Origin: JAWQFO01 sp033436665
GTDB taxonomy: Bacteria > Pseudomonadota > Alphaproteobacteria > Rhodobacterales > Rhodobacteraceae
Direction: 5' to 3'
Assembly: GCF_033436665.1 (NCBI RefSeq)
Contig: NZ_JAWQFO010000001.1
Location: 682,001-746,000 of the forward strand
Length of the DNA stretch: 64,000 bases
This document shows positions 17,343 through 25,825 of the stretch, piece after piece. Each line of letters begins with the position of its first letter. Position 1 is the stretch's first letter. The position numbers were made by a program, and so were the translations under genes. The notes beneath the pieces are model-generated. The model ran no database searches. It saw nothing but the letters and a program-made list of their open reading frames with translations, and was not told where the DNA came from.

Positions 17343-18359
17343 TCAGGCTTCGGACACCCCTGCCTCGCCAAAGGTCGCCATGCCGCTGTGACAGGCGATT
17401 GCAGCTTTCAGGATCCCGATGGCCAGGGCGGCACCCGACCCTTCGCCGAGCCGCAACCCGAGGTCCAGAAGCGGCACCTTGCCAAGGTGGTCCAGCAGCC
17501 GCGCATGTGCGCCCTCGGCGCTGCGGTGGCCCGCGACGCAGTGATCGAGCGCACCCTCCCGGGTCCGGGCCAGACAGGCCGCCGCCGCACAGCAGATGAA
17601 CCCGTCGAGGATCACCGGGATGCGCAGGTCGCGCGCCCGCGCGATCGCCCCGGCCATCGCCGCGATCTCGCGCCCGCCGAGCCGCATGAGGATGTCGAGC
17701 CCGTCGGCCTGCGCATCGGCGTGCCGCGCGACCCCGTCGGCCACCACCTGCGCCTTGCGCACCAGCCCCGCATCGTCGACGCCCGTCCCCCTCCCGGTCC
17801 AGTCTTCGGCAGCCCCGCCGAAGAGCGCCGCCGCGATCGCCGCGGCTGGCGTGGTGTTGCCGATCCCCATCTCGCCGGTCACCAGAAGGTCGGCCTGCGA
17901 GTCGACCGCCGCCCAGCCCGCCCGGAGGGCATCGACAAGCTCGGCCTCGGACATCGCCGGACCGGCGGTGAAATCCGCCGTCGGGGTATCCAGCGACAGC
18001 GCGATCACGTCGAGCCGCGCTCCAAAGGCCTCGGCCAGCTGGTTGATCGCCGCACCGCCGGATTCGAAATTCGCCACCATCTGCGCCGTCACCTCGGGTG
18101 GAAAGGCCGACACGCCCCGCGCCGCGACCCCGTGGTTTCCGGCAAAGACGATGACCTGCGGCGCAGTGAGCGTCGGGCGCGCGGTCCCGCGCCAGCCCGC
18201 GAACCAGACCGCCAGTTCTTCGAGCCGACCCAGCGCGCCCGGCGGCTTGGTCAGCTGCGCATCGCGGTCCCGCGCGGCGGCCTCGGCTTCGGGATCGGAC
18301 GACGGCATTGCCGCCAGCAACGCGCGAAAGCCTTCCAGGTCGGCGAAATCGGAACTCAT
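17343..18359 (-). CDS. cobT: Nicotinate-nucleotide:dimethylbenzimidazole phosphoribosyltransferase
   Basis: A 338-aa enzyme that activates dimethylbenzimidazole to alpha-ribazole phosphate for the cobalamin lower ligand. Family motifs are TKPPGALGRLEELA near the N-terminus, VFAGNHGVAARGVSAFP, GEMGIGNTTPAAAI, and the C-terminal LGEGSGAALAIGILKAA containing the catalytic glutamate. ATG 18359 (MSSDFADLEGF) is preferred; a GTG three codons upstream is possible. The gene diverges from cobS, the next step in the pathway. The 78-bp gap is too short for a cobalamin riboswitch, and none is seen. Confidence 0.95.
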   Translation of the reverse strand: MSSDFADLEGFRALLAAMPSSDPEAEAAARDRDAQLTKPPGALGRLEELAVWFAGWRGTARPTLTAPQVIVFAGNHGVAARGVSAFPPEVTAQMVANFESGGAAINQLAEAFGARLDVIALSLDTPTADFTAGPAMSEAELVDALRAGWAAVDSQADLLVTGEMGIGNTTPAAAIAAALFGGAAEDWTGRGTGVDDAGLVRKAQVVADGVARHADAQADGLDILMRLGGREIAAMAGAIARARDLRIPVILDGFICCAAAACLARTREGALDHCVAGHRSAEGAHARLLDHLGKVPLLDLGLRLGEGSGAALAIGILKAAIACHSGMATFGEAGVSEA

Positions 18360-18437
18360 GAAGCACACCCTCGTTGCAAGATCGTTGCCCCCTCATTAAC
18401 CAGTGGGACGGCACCGGCAACCCGCGAAACGGACAGA

Positions 18438-19205
18438 ATGGCCTTGGTCAGCGACATCTTCCGATCCCGTCTCGACGAGTTCCGTGTCGCCTTGAGCCTG
18501 CTCAGCCGCCTGCCGGTCCCCGCACCACCGCCCGCGCGCTTCCGCAACGCCGCCCGCGCCGCCTGGGCCTACCCGCTGGCCGGTCTGGCCGTCGCGTGTC
18601 CCGCCGGGTTCGTCGCCGCGATCCTCATGGCCGTGGACACCGGCCCCGCCATTGCCGCCGGCGCCTATATTGCGCTCTCGATCCTGTTTTCCGGTGCGAT
18701 GCACGAAGACGGGCTGGCCGATTGTGCCGACGGTTTCTGGGGCGGCTGGACCGTCGCGCGCCGACTCGAGATCATGAAGGACAGCGCCATCGGCACCTAC
18801 GGGTTTCTTTCGCTGATCGTCGTCACGGGGATGCGCTGGAGCGCCTGCGCTTTGCTGCTGCCACTGGGGATCGCGCCGCTGCTCGCCGCGGCGATGCTGT
18901 CGCGCGCCGCGATGCCCCCCGTCATGGCACTGCTGCCGAATGCCCGCGACACGGGTCTGTCGCACGGCACCGGCCGGCCCGGGGCTGCCGCAACAGTCGC
19001 CGGCCTTGTCCTCGCGCTGACGCTGGCGCTGCTGCTCACCGGTCCCATTGCCCTTTTCGCCGCTGTCTCCGCTGCTATCGCGACCGCCGCGCTTGCCGCC
19101 CTTGCCCGCGCGAAAATCCGTGGCCAGACAGGTGACGTGCTCGGCGCCTGTCAGCAACTCAGCGAATTGGCGATTCTTCTCACCTTCGCGACCATGCTCA
19201 CCTGA
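18438..19205 (+). CDS. cobS: Adenosylcobinamide-GDP ribazoletransferase (cobalamin synthase)
   Basis: A 255-aa integral membrane enzyme joining adenosylcobinamide-GDP to alpha-ribazole. The signature MHEDGLADCADGFWGG near residue 86 is characteristic of CobS, followed by EIMKDSAIGTYG. Six or more hydrophobic helices cover the rest. ATG 18438 matches the family N-terminus (FRVALSLLSRLPVP); the frame is open far upstream through cobT antisense and that part is not coding. Divergent pairing with cobT is common in alphaproteobacteria. Confidence 0.95.
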   Translation: MALVSDIFRSRLDEFRVALSLLSRLPVPAPPPARFRNAARAAWAYPLAGLAVACPAGFVAAILMAVDTGPAIAAGAYIALSILFSGAMHEDGLADCADGFWGGWTVARRLEIMKDSAIGTYGFLSLIVVTGMRWSACALLLPLGIAPLLAAAMLSRAAMPPVMALLPNARDTGLSHGTGRPGAAATVAGLVLALTLALLLTGPIALFAAVSAAIATAALAALARAKIRGQTGDVLGACQQLSELAILLTFATMLT

Positions 19206-19221
19206 CGCGGCAGTAGGGTCC

Positions 19222-19290
19222 CTCTCTGGTTGGGAAATATCCCGGGGGAGGCGCGCGCAGCGCGGCGGGGGCAGCGCCCCCTGAAACAAG
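19222..19290 (-). repeat. Intergenic palindromic repeat, copy 2 (inverted relative to copy 1)
   Basis: AAATATCCCGGGGGAGG and a GGGGGC-AGC-GCCCCC hairpin reproduce, in reverse, the elements at 9737-9800. It lies between the convergent ends of cobS and carD, just before the carD terminator. Confidence 0.6.
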
Positions 19291-19292
19291 AA

Positions 19293-19320
19293 AGGACCGC
19301 GCCCGGTCGGGCGCGGTCCT
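19293..19320 (-). terminator. Rho-independent terminator of carD
   Basis: AGGACCGCGCCC and GGGCGCGGTCCT form a perfect 12-bp stem with loop GGTC (plus-strand reading). On the minus strand the stem is followed by TTTCTTGTTTC. It lies 25 bases after the carD stop. Confidence 0.8.
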
Positions 19321-19344
19321 GAATGATAAGGAGTTTCGGTGCCG

Positions 19345-19857
19345 TCAGGCCGCGACGCGGCTGTCCAGCACGTCTCCGACCTGCTTGGCCGCAGCCAGCT
19401 CGTCGCCACCGCTCACCGCAGCGACCTCGCGGGTGAGCCGCTCGAGCGCCGCCTCGTAGAGCTGACGCTCGGAATAGCTCTGTTCGCGCTGGTCGTCGGT
19501 GCGGTGAAGGTCGCGAACAACTTCCGCGATGGCGATCAGATCGCCGGAATTGATCTTCTGCTCGTATTCCTGCGCCCGGCGCGACCACATCGCGCGCTTG
19601 ACCTTGGCCTTGCCTTTCAGGGTCTTCATCGCGTGGGTGATGACGTCGGGCGAGCTCAGCGCACGCATCCCGATCTCCATCGCCTTGTGGGTCGGCACGC
19701 GCAGCGTCATCTTGTCCTTCTCGAAGGAGATGACGAACAGCTCGAGAGAGATCCCCGCCACTTCCTGCTCTTCGATCGAGATGATCTGGCCGACGCCATG
19801 CGCCGGGTAGACCACGAACTCGTTGGGACGGAAATCGTGCTTCTTGGATTTGGACAT
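19345..19857 (-). CDS. carD: CarD-family RNA polymerase-binding regulator
   Basis: A 170-aa protein. The N-terminal RNAP-interacting Tudor-like domain includes FRPNEFVVYPAHGVGQIISI and the beta-rich LELFVISFEKDKMTLRVP. The helical C-terminal domain has MWSRRAQEYEQKINSGD, typical of CarD/CdnL, and binds upstream of the -10 element. These proteins stabilise open promoter complexes, notably at rRNA promoters. ATG 19857 follows a purine-rich GGAAAACCG leader. It has its own strong terminator and is separated from fdxA by 270 bp that contains an AT-rich tract (20010-20045), probably its promoter. Confidence 0.93.
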   Translation of the reverse strand: MSKSKKHDFRPNEFVVYPAHGVGQIISIEEQEVAGISLELFVISFEKDKMTLRVPTHKAMEIGMRALSSPDVITHAMKTLKGKAKVKRAMWSRRAQEYEQKINSGDLIAIAEVVRDLHRTDDQREQSYSERQLYEAALERLTREVAAVSGGDELAAAKQVGDVLDSRVAA

Positions 19858-20127
19858 TCGGTTTTCCTTGCCGCAGGAGACGTCCCACAGGGTCGTTCAA
19901 CAGTCAAAACCACACCGGATCGCCGCTCTTCTGCCGCGAATCCGGGTGGACATGGGTCGAAACCTTATGGCCAATCTCAATCGAGGGATTGGCTGGGACG
20001 CATCCGTTCAGTGATATGTGACATCAATATAACACAAAAAACGCCAATCCGGAAGCGGGACCGACCCGATTCCGCCCGACGTTGCGTCAGCTTCGGCGGC
20101 GTGCCGCCCAACCCCGATCGAAGAGCC

Positions 20128-20466
20128 TCAGCCGCCCTCGCCGGGCGTTTCGGAGAAATACTTCTCGAGCTTGCCGCTTTCCCCGTCCCGGTCGTCGGCT
20201 TCGGGCAGCGGATCCTTCTTGGTGATGATCACCGGCCAGAGCTCGGCATACTTGCGATTGAACTCCACCCATTTCTCCGTGTCCGGCTCGGTATCCGGCC
20301 GGATCGCATCTGCCGGGCATTCAGGTTCGCAGACACCGCAATCGATGCATTCGTCGGGATGAATGACGAGCATGTTCTCGCCTTCATAGAAGCAATCCAC
20401 CGGACAGACTTCGACGCAGTCGGTGTATTTGCAGGCGATGCAGGCATCGTTCACGATATAGGTCAT
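20128..20466 (-). CDS. fdxA: 7Fe ferredoxin FdxA
   Basis: A 112-aa seven-iron ferredoxin carrying one [3Fe-4S] and one [4Fe-4S] cluster for low-potential electron transfer in the cytoplasm. Cysteines at 9, 17 and 50 and at 21, 40, 43 and 46 match the expected ligand pattern (CIACKYTDCVEVCPVDC, then CIDCGVCEPECP). Residue 12 is also Cys. The C-terminal extension (KWVEFNRKYAELWPVI) is typical of the Azotobacter FdI class. It lies upstream of carD and downstream of the S4 and helicase genes on the same strand, 51 bases after the S4 gene. Confidence 0.95.
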   Translation of the reverse strand: MTYIVNDACIACKYTDCVEVCPVDCFYEGENMLVIHPDECIDCGVCEPECPADAIRPDTEPDTEKWVEFNRKYAELWPVIITKKDPLPEADDRDGESGKLEKYFSETPGEGG

Positions 20467-20517
20467 GGGAACGTCATCTCGGAAGCTACAGGGGCCTAGC
20501 TAAATCAGCGCCCCAGA

Positions 20518-20895
20518 TCATTCAAGGGACCGTGCCCGAGAAAGATCGAGGGCCCGGCGATCGCGCTTGGTTGGGCGACCTTTTCCCTCGAAGGCAGGGT
20601 TCTCCGGACGTTCGTTCCGTTCCTCGTCCCGAGTCGGGGTCAGGTCGGAATAGAGTTCCCTGGCTTCAGGTGCAGGTCCGCGCCGCGTGCCCAGAATCTC
20701 GATACGGACCACCCGGACAGCGGTGCCTTGCGAAAAGGTCAGAACGTCGCCGGGGGACACCGGCGTGGCCGGCTTGTTGACCCGCACGCCGTTGATGCGC
20801 ACACCGTCCTGCTGCACCCTCGAAGCCGCGAGCGTGCGCGTCTTGAAAAAGCGGCCCTGCCAAAGCCACTTGTCGAGCCGTAGCTTGCCCGCCAC
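20518..20895 (-). CDS. S4-domain RNA-binding protein (Hsp15-like)
   Basis: A 125-aa basic protein. Residues 5-60 form an S4 RNA-binding fold (LRLDKWLWQGRFFKTRTLAA, then DGVRINGVRVNKP), with a charged C-terminal tail. This is the Hsp15/YrfH and ribosome-associated S4 pattern; such proteins bind 50S subunits with stalled peptidyl-tRNA. It begins with GTG at 20895, directly abutting the TAG stop of the helicase gene (20896-20898), so translation is almost certainly coupled. The neighbourhood suggests RNA handling. Confidence 0.88.
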   Translation of the reverse strand: MAGKLRLDKWLWQGRFFKTRTLAASRVQQDGVRINGVRVNKPATPVSPGDVLTFSQGTAVRVVRIEILGTRRGPAPEARELYSDLTPTRDEERNERPENPAFEGKGRPTKRDRRALDLSRARSLE

Positions 20896-23862
20896 CTATT
20901 TCCCGTCGCGAAGGCCCATCAGGGCCGCCGCGAAGGGGTTGTCCGGGTCAATCTTCTTTTCGGGCTTCGGCGGCCGTGCGTTGAAGGTCTTGGGACCTTT
21001 CTGACCACGATCGCGCGGCGCGCCCTTCTTGCCCTTGGGGCTGCCGGACCGGGCCTTGCCGCCCCGGTCGCCGCGTTGCTGCCCGCTCCGATTGCCCTGC
21101 TGGCGCGGACCACGGCCCCATGTAAAGGTGTAGAATACTTCCGTCTCCGGGCCCGCCAGCGCTTCGTCGGGCGCCGTTCCCAGCGGAACCTCCTCGGCAG
21201 GCTGATCCGGAATGTCCTCCGCTGCGCCTGTCTCGCCGACATCCGCTGCCTCCGTAGACGTCTCCTGCGGCGCATCACCAACCGGTATCTCGGCGATCGG
21301 CGCAACGCCCGCATCCTCAATGCCTGCGGCTTCCTCCGGCACGTCGGCAGGCGGAACTGTTTCGGCGGGTTCGTTCGACGTCCCCGGCGCCGCGGTATCC
21401 GCGGCATCCATGACCGGAACATCGGTCTCGGGTGTCTCGGTCTCGGGCGCCGGTGCATCGCCGGGCACAACCGCCTCGACAGGCCGCACCTTCTCGCGTT
21501 CGCCGCGCTCGGCACGGTAGCCAAGCCCTTGCATCAGGTCGGCGAACTGCTCCAGCGTCATGCCGGTGATCGACAGCATGTCGGGCTTCGCCTCGAAACC
21601 CGCCCGCGTGTTCTCGGCACGCAGCATGTCAGCCAACCGCTCGAGCATGTCGATGCGGATCGCCCGCGTACCGGCCGTGCGGTAGCCGGCCATGGTGTCG
21701 GCGCCCTCGGGCGCATCCGCCGCGGCGGGGATCGTCACCAGCCCGGGCGGCGGCGATTCCGGGAATTCCCCCAGTCCTTTCGACAGCGACCACAGGACCA
21801 GCCGAAGGCGCGTCGGCGCCGGTTTCAGCAGAAGCGGCATGAAAATGGTGAACTGCCCGAACCGGATGCCATGCTTGCGCAAGGCACCGCGCGCGTCCTG
21901 GTCAAGCACTTTGACCTCTTCGGCCACCTCTGCGCGCGGGATGATCCCCATTGCCTCGACCATGCGGAAGGCAAATCCGCGCGCGAGACCGGTCAGTCCC
22001 TCGTCCCGGCTGAGGTTCAAGAGCGGCTCGAACTGCGCAGCCACCTTGCGGTCGATGAAATGCTGCAGCCGCCGCTGGACCTTCTGCGCGACCTCAGCCC
22101 CGGCGTGGTCGTCGACAAAGACCTCGACCTGAGGCTTGAGCGGATCCGAGCCGGCCACCAGTTTGCCGACGGCGGACTTGCCCCACATCAACCCGCCTTG
22201 TTCGGTGAAATCGATCTCGGTGTCCGGGGCATTGTAGAAGCGGTCGGCGCGCAGGTGGAAATGCGGTGCCAGAGCCTGGAGCGCGGCGCTGCGGATGGTC
22301 TTGGTTTCCGCCCCGTTGGAGCCCTTGTCCTGCGAGAACCGGAACCCGTCCAGCCTGCCCACGAATTCGCCCTCGACGGTCACGTCTCCGGTCTCTGATA
22401 CTTCGGCCACCATGGCTTCCTTCTGACCCAGCCGGCGCAAGAGCACGGATGTGCGCCGGTCCACAAATCTCTGTGTCAGACGTTCGTGCAGCGCGTCCGA
22501 CAGCCTGTCTTCTACAGAACGCGTCTCGCCGCGCCAATGGCTTTCGTCGCCGGTCCAGCCGCGGCGTTGCGCGACATAGGTCCAGGTCCGGATATAGGCC
22601 AGCCGCTTTGACAGGGTGTCGATATCGCCGTCGGTCCGGTCGATACGCCTGATCTGTCGGGCAAGCCAGTCATCCGGCACCGTTCCCCGTTCGTGAAGAT
22701 AGTTGAAGATAACCTCGAGCAACCCGGAATGTTCCGCGTGGCTGATGCCGCGGAAGTCGGGGATCCGGCACACGTCCCAGAGCAGCCGGACCGAGGTCGC
22801 GTCGGTGCAGCGGGCCGCGATCTCGGCGACGTCGCCCAGCGCCTTCAGCGCCGAGAGGTCATCGGCCTCGCGCGCACGTGTCAGCCATTCGCTTTCTGGA
22901 GGCCTTTCGAGCGACGACACAAGCCGGTCGATCGAACCGAACTCCAGCGCATGATTACGCCACACCAGTTTTCTCAATGGCGTGAACTGATGGTCCATGA
23001 TCGCCCGCGCGACCTCGTCCGGCAGCGGCGGCGCATCGCCGGTCACCCCGAACGTGCCGCGTTTCAGGCCGCGCCCGGCCCGCCCGGCAATCTGGGCCAG
23101 CTCGTTCGGCGCAAGGGGGCGCATCCGGCGACCGTCAAACTTGCTCAGCGCCGAAAAGGCGACGTGGTCGACGTCGAGGTTCAGCCCCATGCCGATGGCG
23201 TCGGTGGCGACAAGAAAGTCGACTTCGCCATTCTGGTACATGTCGACCTGCGCGTTTCGCGTGCGCGGGCTCAGCGCCCCCATCACCACCGCCGCCCCCC
23301 CCTTCTGCCGCCGGATCAGTTCGGCGATGGCATAGACGTTCTCGACCGAGAAGCCGACGATCGCCGACCGGCGCTGCATCCGGCTGATCTTGCGCGAACC
23401 GGTATAGGACAGGTCCGACATGCGGTCCCGACGCAGGAATTGCACCTTCGGCACCAGCGCCGAGATCGGTCCGCGCATCGTGTCGGAGCCGAGCAGCAGG
23501 GTTTCGCTCTGGCCGCGCGCGCGCAGCAGACGGTCGGTGAACACATGGCCGCGCTCGGGGTCGGCGCAGAGCTGGATCTCGTCGACGGCGAGGAAATCGC
23601 AGCCCATTCCTTCGGGCATCGCCTCGACTGTGCAGACCCAGTACTGGGTGCGCGGCGGCACGATGCGCTCCTCGCCCGTCACCAGCGCCACGATCGACGG
23701 GCCGCGCAGTGCCACGATCCGGTCATAGACCTCGCGCGCCAGAAGCCTCAAGGGCAACCCGATCACGCCGGTGCGGTGACCCAGCATGCGTTCGATCGCG
23801 TAGCTTGTCTTGCCTGTGTTGGTCGGGCCCAAGACCGCCACGACCTGTGCATCACCCGTCAC
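20896..23862 (-). CDS. SUV3-like superfamily 2 RNA helicase with long acidic C-terminal region
   Basis: A 988-aa protein. Walker A (GPTNTGKTSYA, K18) sits at the N-terminus, motif II is DEIQLCADPERGHVF, and motif VI is AQIAGRAGRG, all as in the SUV3 mitochondrial/bacterial helicase family. A middle segment of unassigned helices follows. Residues about 790-940 are Ala/Pro/Glu/Asp-rich and probably disordered, before a basic Gly/Arg/Lys tail with an NPFAAALMGLR end. GTG 23862 is chosen because it opens directly on the ATPase; an upstream TTG at 23910 is weaker. RNA unwinding is inferred from family. It heads the S4 operon. Confidence 0.88.
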   Translation of the reverse strand: MTGDAQVVAVLGPTNTGKTSYAIERMLGHRTGVIGLPLRLLAREVYDRIVALRGPSIVALVTGEERIVPPRTQYWVCTVEAMPEGMGCDFLAVDEIQLCADPERGHVFTDRLLRARGQSETLLLGSDTMRGPISALVPKVQFLRRDRMSDLSYTGSRKISRMQRRSAIVGFSVENVYAIAELIRRQKGGAAVVMGALSPRTRNAQVDMYQNGEVDFLVATDAIGMGLNLDVDHVAFSALSKFDGRRMRPLAPNELAQIAGRAGRGLKRGTFGVTGDAPPLPDEVARAIMDHQFTPLRKLVWRNHALEFGSIDRLVSSLERPPESEWLTRAREADDLSALKALGDVAEIAARCTDATSVRLLWDVCRIPDFRGISHAEHSGLLEVIFNYLHERGTVPDDWLARQIRRIDRTDGDIDTLSKRLAYIRTWTYVAQRRGWTGDESHWRGETRSVEDRLSDALHERLTQRFVDRRTSVLLRRLGQKEAMVAEVSETGDVTVEGEFVGRLDGFRFSQDKGSNGAETKTIRSAALQALAPHFHLRADRFYNAPDTEIDFTEQGGLMWGKSAVGKLVAGSDPLKPQVEVFVDDHAGAEVAQKVQRRLQHFIDRKVAAQFEPLLNLSRDEGLTGLARGFAFRMVEAMGIIPRAEVAEEVKVLDQDARGALRKHGIRFGQFTIFMPLLLKPAPTRLRLVLWSLSKGLGEFPESPPPGLVTIPAAADAPEGADTMAGYRTAGTRAIRIDMLERLADMLRAENTRAGFEAKPDMLSITGMTLEQFADLMQGLGYRAERGEREKVRPVEAVVPGDAPAPETETPETDVPVMDAADTAAPGTSNEPAETVPPADVPEEAAGIEDAGVAPIAEIPVGDAPQETSTEAADVGETGAAEDIPDQPAEEVPLGTAPDEALAGPETEVFYTFTWGRGPRQQGNRSGQQRGDRGGKARSGSPKGKKGAPRDRGQKGPKTFNARPPKPEKKIDPDNPFAAALMGLRDGK

Positions 23863-23913
23863 GCCACCGCCCCTATCTTCTGCTGACCGCCGAACCCCAC
23901 GACCCCGCAAGGG

Positions 23914-24471
23914 TCAGAGAGCGCGGCCAACCCCGCGACTTTCCAGCGCCTCGAGGGCCGTCTTGGCGTTCTGATGATGCGGATGCAAGGCGAGAACCTG
24001 CCGGAAGGCCTGTTCTGCGCGTCGCAGGTCACCGAATTCCTCGAGCATCACACCAAGCCCGAAGATCGCGTTGAACTGGCTGGGGTTGAGTGCGAGCGTC
24101 CGTTGCAGATCGTCGAGCGCGGGACCGTAGAGACCACGCTGGAAGTAGGCGGTCGCCCGCGCGTGGTAGCCCTCGGCGAAGTCCGGCGCATGGTCGGTCA
24201 GCGCCGTGAGGTGCTCGATGGCGGTCACCGGGTCTTCCTCCTCGAGCGCATCGCGTCCGCGTTCCAGCAACAGATCCATCGCCGCCGAGCCCGAGCGCGA
24301 CCAGACGATCTCGAGGTCGCGCGCCGCGCGCAGCGCCTCCTGCTCCGGCGCCGATTGCAATATGCCCAGCAACTCGTCGACCCTTTCATCCGCCGCCAAA
24401 GGCAAGGAATTCAGGGCTAGCGCGAAAAGTGCCGCAACGATAGATTTGAGATTGAAGCTCGGGGTGCCCAT
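23914..24471 (-). CDS. Exported tetratricopeptide repeat protein
   Basis: A 185-aa protein. Residues 1-28 form a signal peptide (LKSIVAALFALALNSLPLAADE). Two or three TPR units follow (AIEHLTALTDHAPDFAEGYH, then ALDDLQRTLALNPSQFNAIF, then AEQAFRQVLALHPHHQNAKT). TPRs mediate protein-protein contacts, so this is probably a periplasmic or envelope adaptor. ATG 24471 is preferred over a TTG at 24504. It lies 52 bases upstream of the helicase start and is divergent from the SCP2-like gene. Partners are unknown. Confidence 0.85.
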   Translation of the reverse strand: MGTPSFNLKSIVAALFALALNSLPLAADERVDELLGILQSAPEQEALRAARDLEIVWSRSGSAAMDLLLERGRDALEEEDPVTAIEHLTALTDHAPDFAEGYHARATAYFQRGLYGPALDDLQRTLALNPSQFNAIFGLGVMLEEFGDLRRAEQAFRQVLALHPHHQNAKTALEALESRGVGRAL

Positions 24472-24545
24472 AACACCTTTGAATGTAACAGTCCTTCGCG
24501 CCAAATCCAGACCGGGCGACGGACTCTCGACAAAAGGGCCCTCAG

Positions 24546-24836
24546 ATGAGCGAAACCGTGAACCAAGCCGTAACGATCCTGAACGAAAAGCTGGCAGGCG
24601 CCGACATTGGCGGCACCGCCAAGTTCGATATCGAGGGCGAAGGCAGCGTGATGATGGACGATAGCGGCGCGCGGGCCGCCGACGAACCTGCGGACGTCAC
24701 GCTGACGGCGGATTCCGAAACCTTCCAGTCGATCCTGAGCGGCGACACCAACCCGACCAGCGCTTTCATGACCGGCAAGCTCAAGGTCGACGGCGACATG
24801 GGTCTTGCGATGAAGCTGGCCTCGATCCTGGCCTGA
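24546..24836 (+). CDS. SCP2 sterol-binding-like domain protein
   Basis: A 96-aa single-domain protein. It has the SCP2 pattern: an N-terminal amphipathic helix (AVTILNEKLAGADI), beta strands GTAKFDIEGEGSVMMDD and DVTLTADSETFQSILSG, then DTNPTSAFMTGKLKVDGDMG and a closing helix. SCP2 folds bind lipids or other hydrophobic molecules, and bacterial stand-alone members are poorly understood. The stop overlaps the start of the hydrolase gene by one base (TGATG), which ties the two functionally. Confidence 0.88.
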   Translation: MSETVNQAVTILNEKLAGADIGGTAKFDIEGEGSVMMDDSGARAADEPADVTLTADSETFQSILSGDTNPTSAFMTGKLKVDGDMGLAMKLASILA

Positions 24837-25786
24837 TGCGACTGACGCCGGCGCAGCTTTTCACCGATGTGCATCCCGGTCCGGCGAATGGTGCCGCACA
24901 CTGGGTCGCCACACAGGACGGAAAGCGGGTCCGGCTTGGTCACTGGCTCCCCGAAGGTGCGGCACGGGGAACGGTCCTGCTGTTTCCGGGCCGCACCGAG
25001 TACATCGAGAAATACGGTGTCGTCGCGGGCGAATTGACCACCCGTGGTCATGCGGTTCTCACCATCGATTGGCGTGGCCAGGGACTGGCCGACCGGATGC
25101 TGGGCGATCCGCGCATCGGACACGTCGACCGGTTTCCGGACTACCAGAAGGATGTCGCGGCAATGGTTCATGCCGCGCGCGAACTCAACCTTCCCCGCCC
25201 TTTCTACCTGCTGGCACATTCGATGGGCGGAGCCATCGCGCTGCGCGCCGCGATGGAGGGGCTTGCCGTGCAGGCGGCGGTCTTCACGGGACCGATGTGG
25301 GGAATCCGGATCTCGCGCCACCTGCGCCCCATCGCCTGGAGCATGTCGCAGATCATGCCGCTCATCGGCCAGGGCAGCCGCGTCCCACCCGGCAGCAAGC
25401 TCGAACCCTACGTGCTTGCCGAGCCGTTCGAGGACAACATGCTGACCACGGACGAGGAAATGTACGACATGATGCGCGATCAGATCCGCGCACATCCCGA
25501 ACTGGCGCTCGGCGGTCCCAGCTTCGTCTGGCTGCGCGAGGCCCTCGCCGAGACCGCGCATCTCGAACGGCGCCCCTCGCCGAACCTTCCGACCCACGTT
25601 TTTCTCGGCAGCAACGAACGCATCGTGCAGGTCAGCCGGATCCACGATCGGATGCAGCGCTGGAAGCAGGGCCGGCTCGAGGTCATCGACGGCGGCGAGC
25701 ACGAGGTCCTGATGGAATCGCGCGAGATCACCCGGCCGCTCTATGACCGGATCGCCAGTTTCTTCGAGGGTCATCGCAACCGCTGA
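24836..25786 (+). CDS. Alpha/beta hydrolase, lysophospholipase-like
   Basis: A 316-aa serine hydrolase. The nucleophile is S129 in LAHSMGGAIAL (GxSxG variant HSMGG). The acid probably lies in the FLGSNERIV segment, and the histidine is in GGEHEVLM near the C-terminus. The overall plan (FPGRTEYIEKYGVVAGELTT, then TIDWRGQGLADRM) matches PldB/monoacylglycerol lipase-type enzymes that cleave lysophospholipids or monoglycerides. It is translationally coupled to the SCP2-like gene, which may carry its lipid substrate. No signal peptide is present. Confidence 0.88.
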   Translation: MRLTPAQLFTDVHPGPANGAAHWVATQDGKRVRLGHWLPEGAARGTVLLFPGRTEYIEKYGVVAGELTTRGHAVLTIDWRGQGLADRMLGDPRIGHVDRFPDYQKDVAAMVHAARELNLPRPFYLLAHSMGGAIALRAAMEGLAVQAAVFTGPMWGIRISRHLRPIAWSMSQIMPLIGQGSRVPPGSKLEPYVLAEPFEDNMLTTDEEMYDMMRDQIRAHPELALGGPSFVWLREALAETAHLERRPSPNLPTHVFLGSNERIVQVSRIHDRMQRWKQGRLEVIDGGEHEVLMESREITRPLYDRIASFFEGHRNR

Positions 25787-25825
25787 TCGCTGGGCAAGGA
25801 CCGTGCCGCGCCTAGATTGGCCGGT

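Noticed and set aside
17388..18437. Upstream extension of cobS through cobT antisense
   Set aside because: The extension has no family resemblance, and the ATG at 18438 gives the canonical CobS N-terminus.
18360..18437. Cobalamin riboswitch between cobT and cobS
   Set aside because: The gap is only 78 bases and no B12-box-like sequence is visible.
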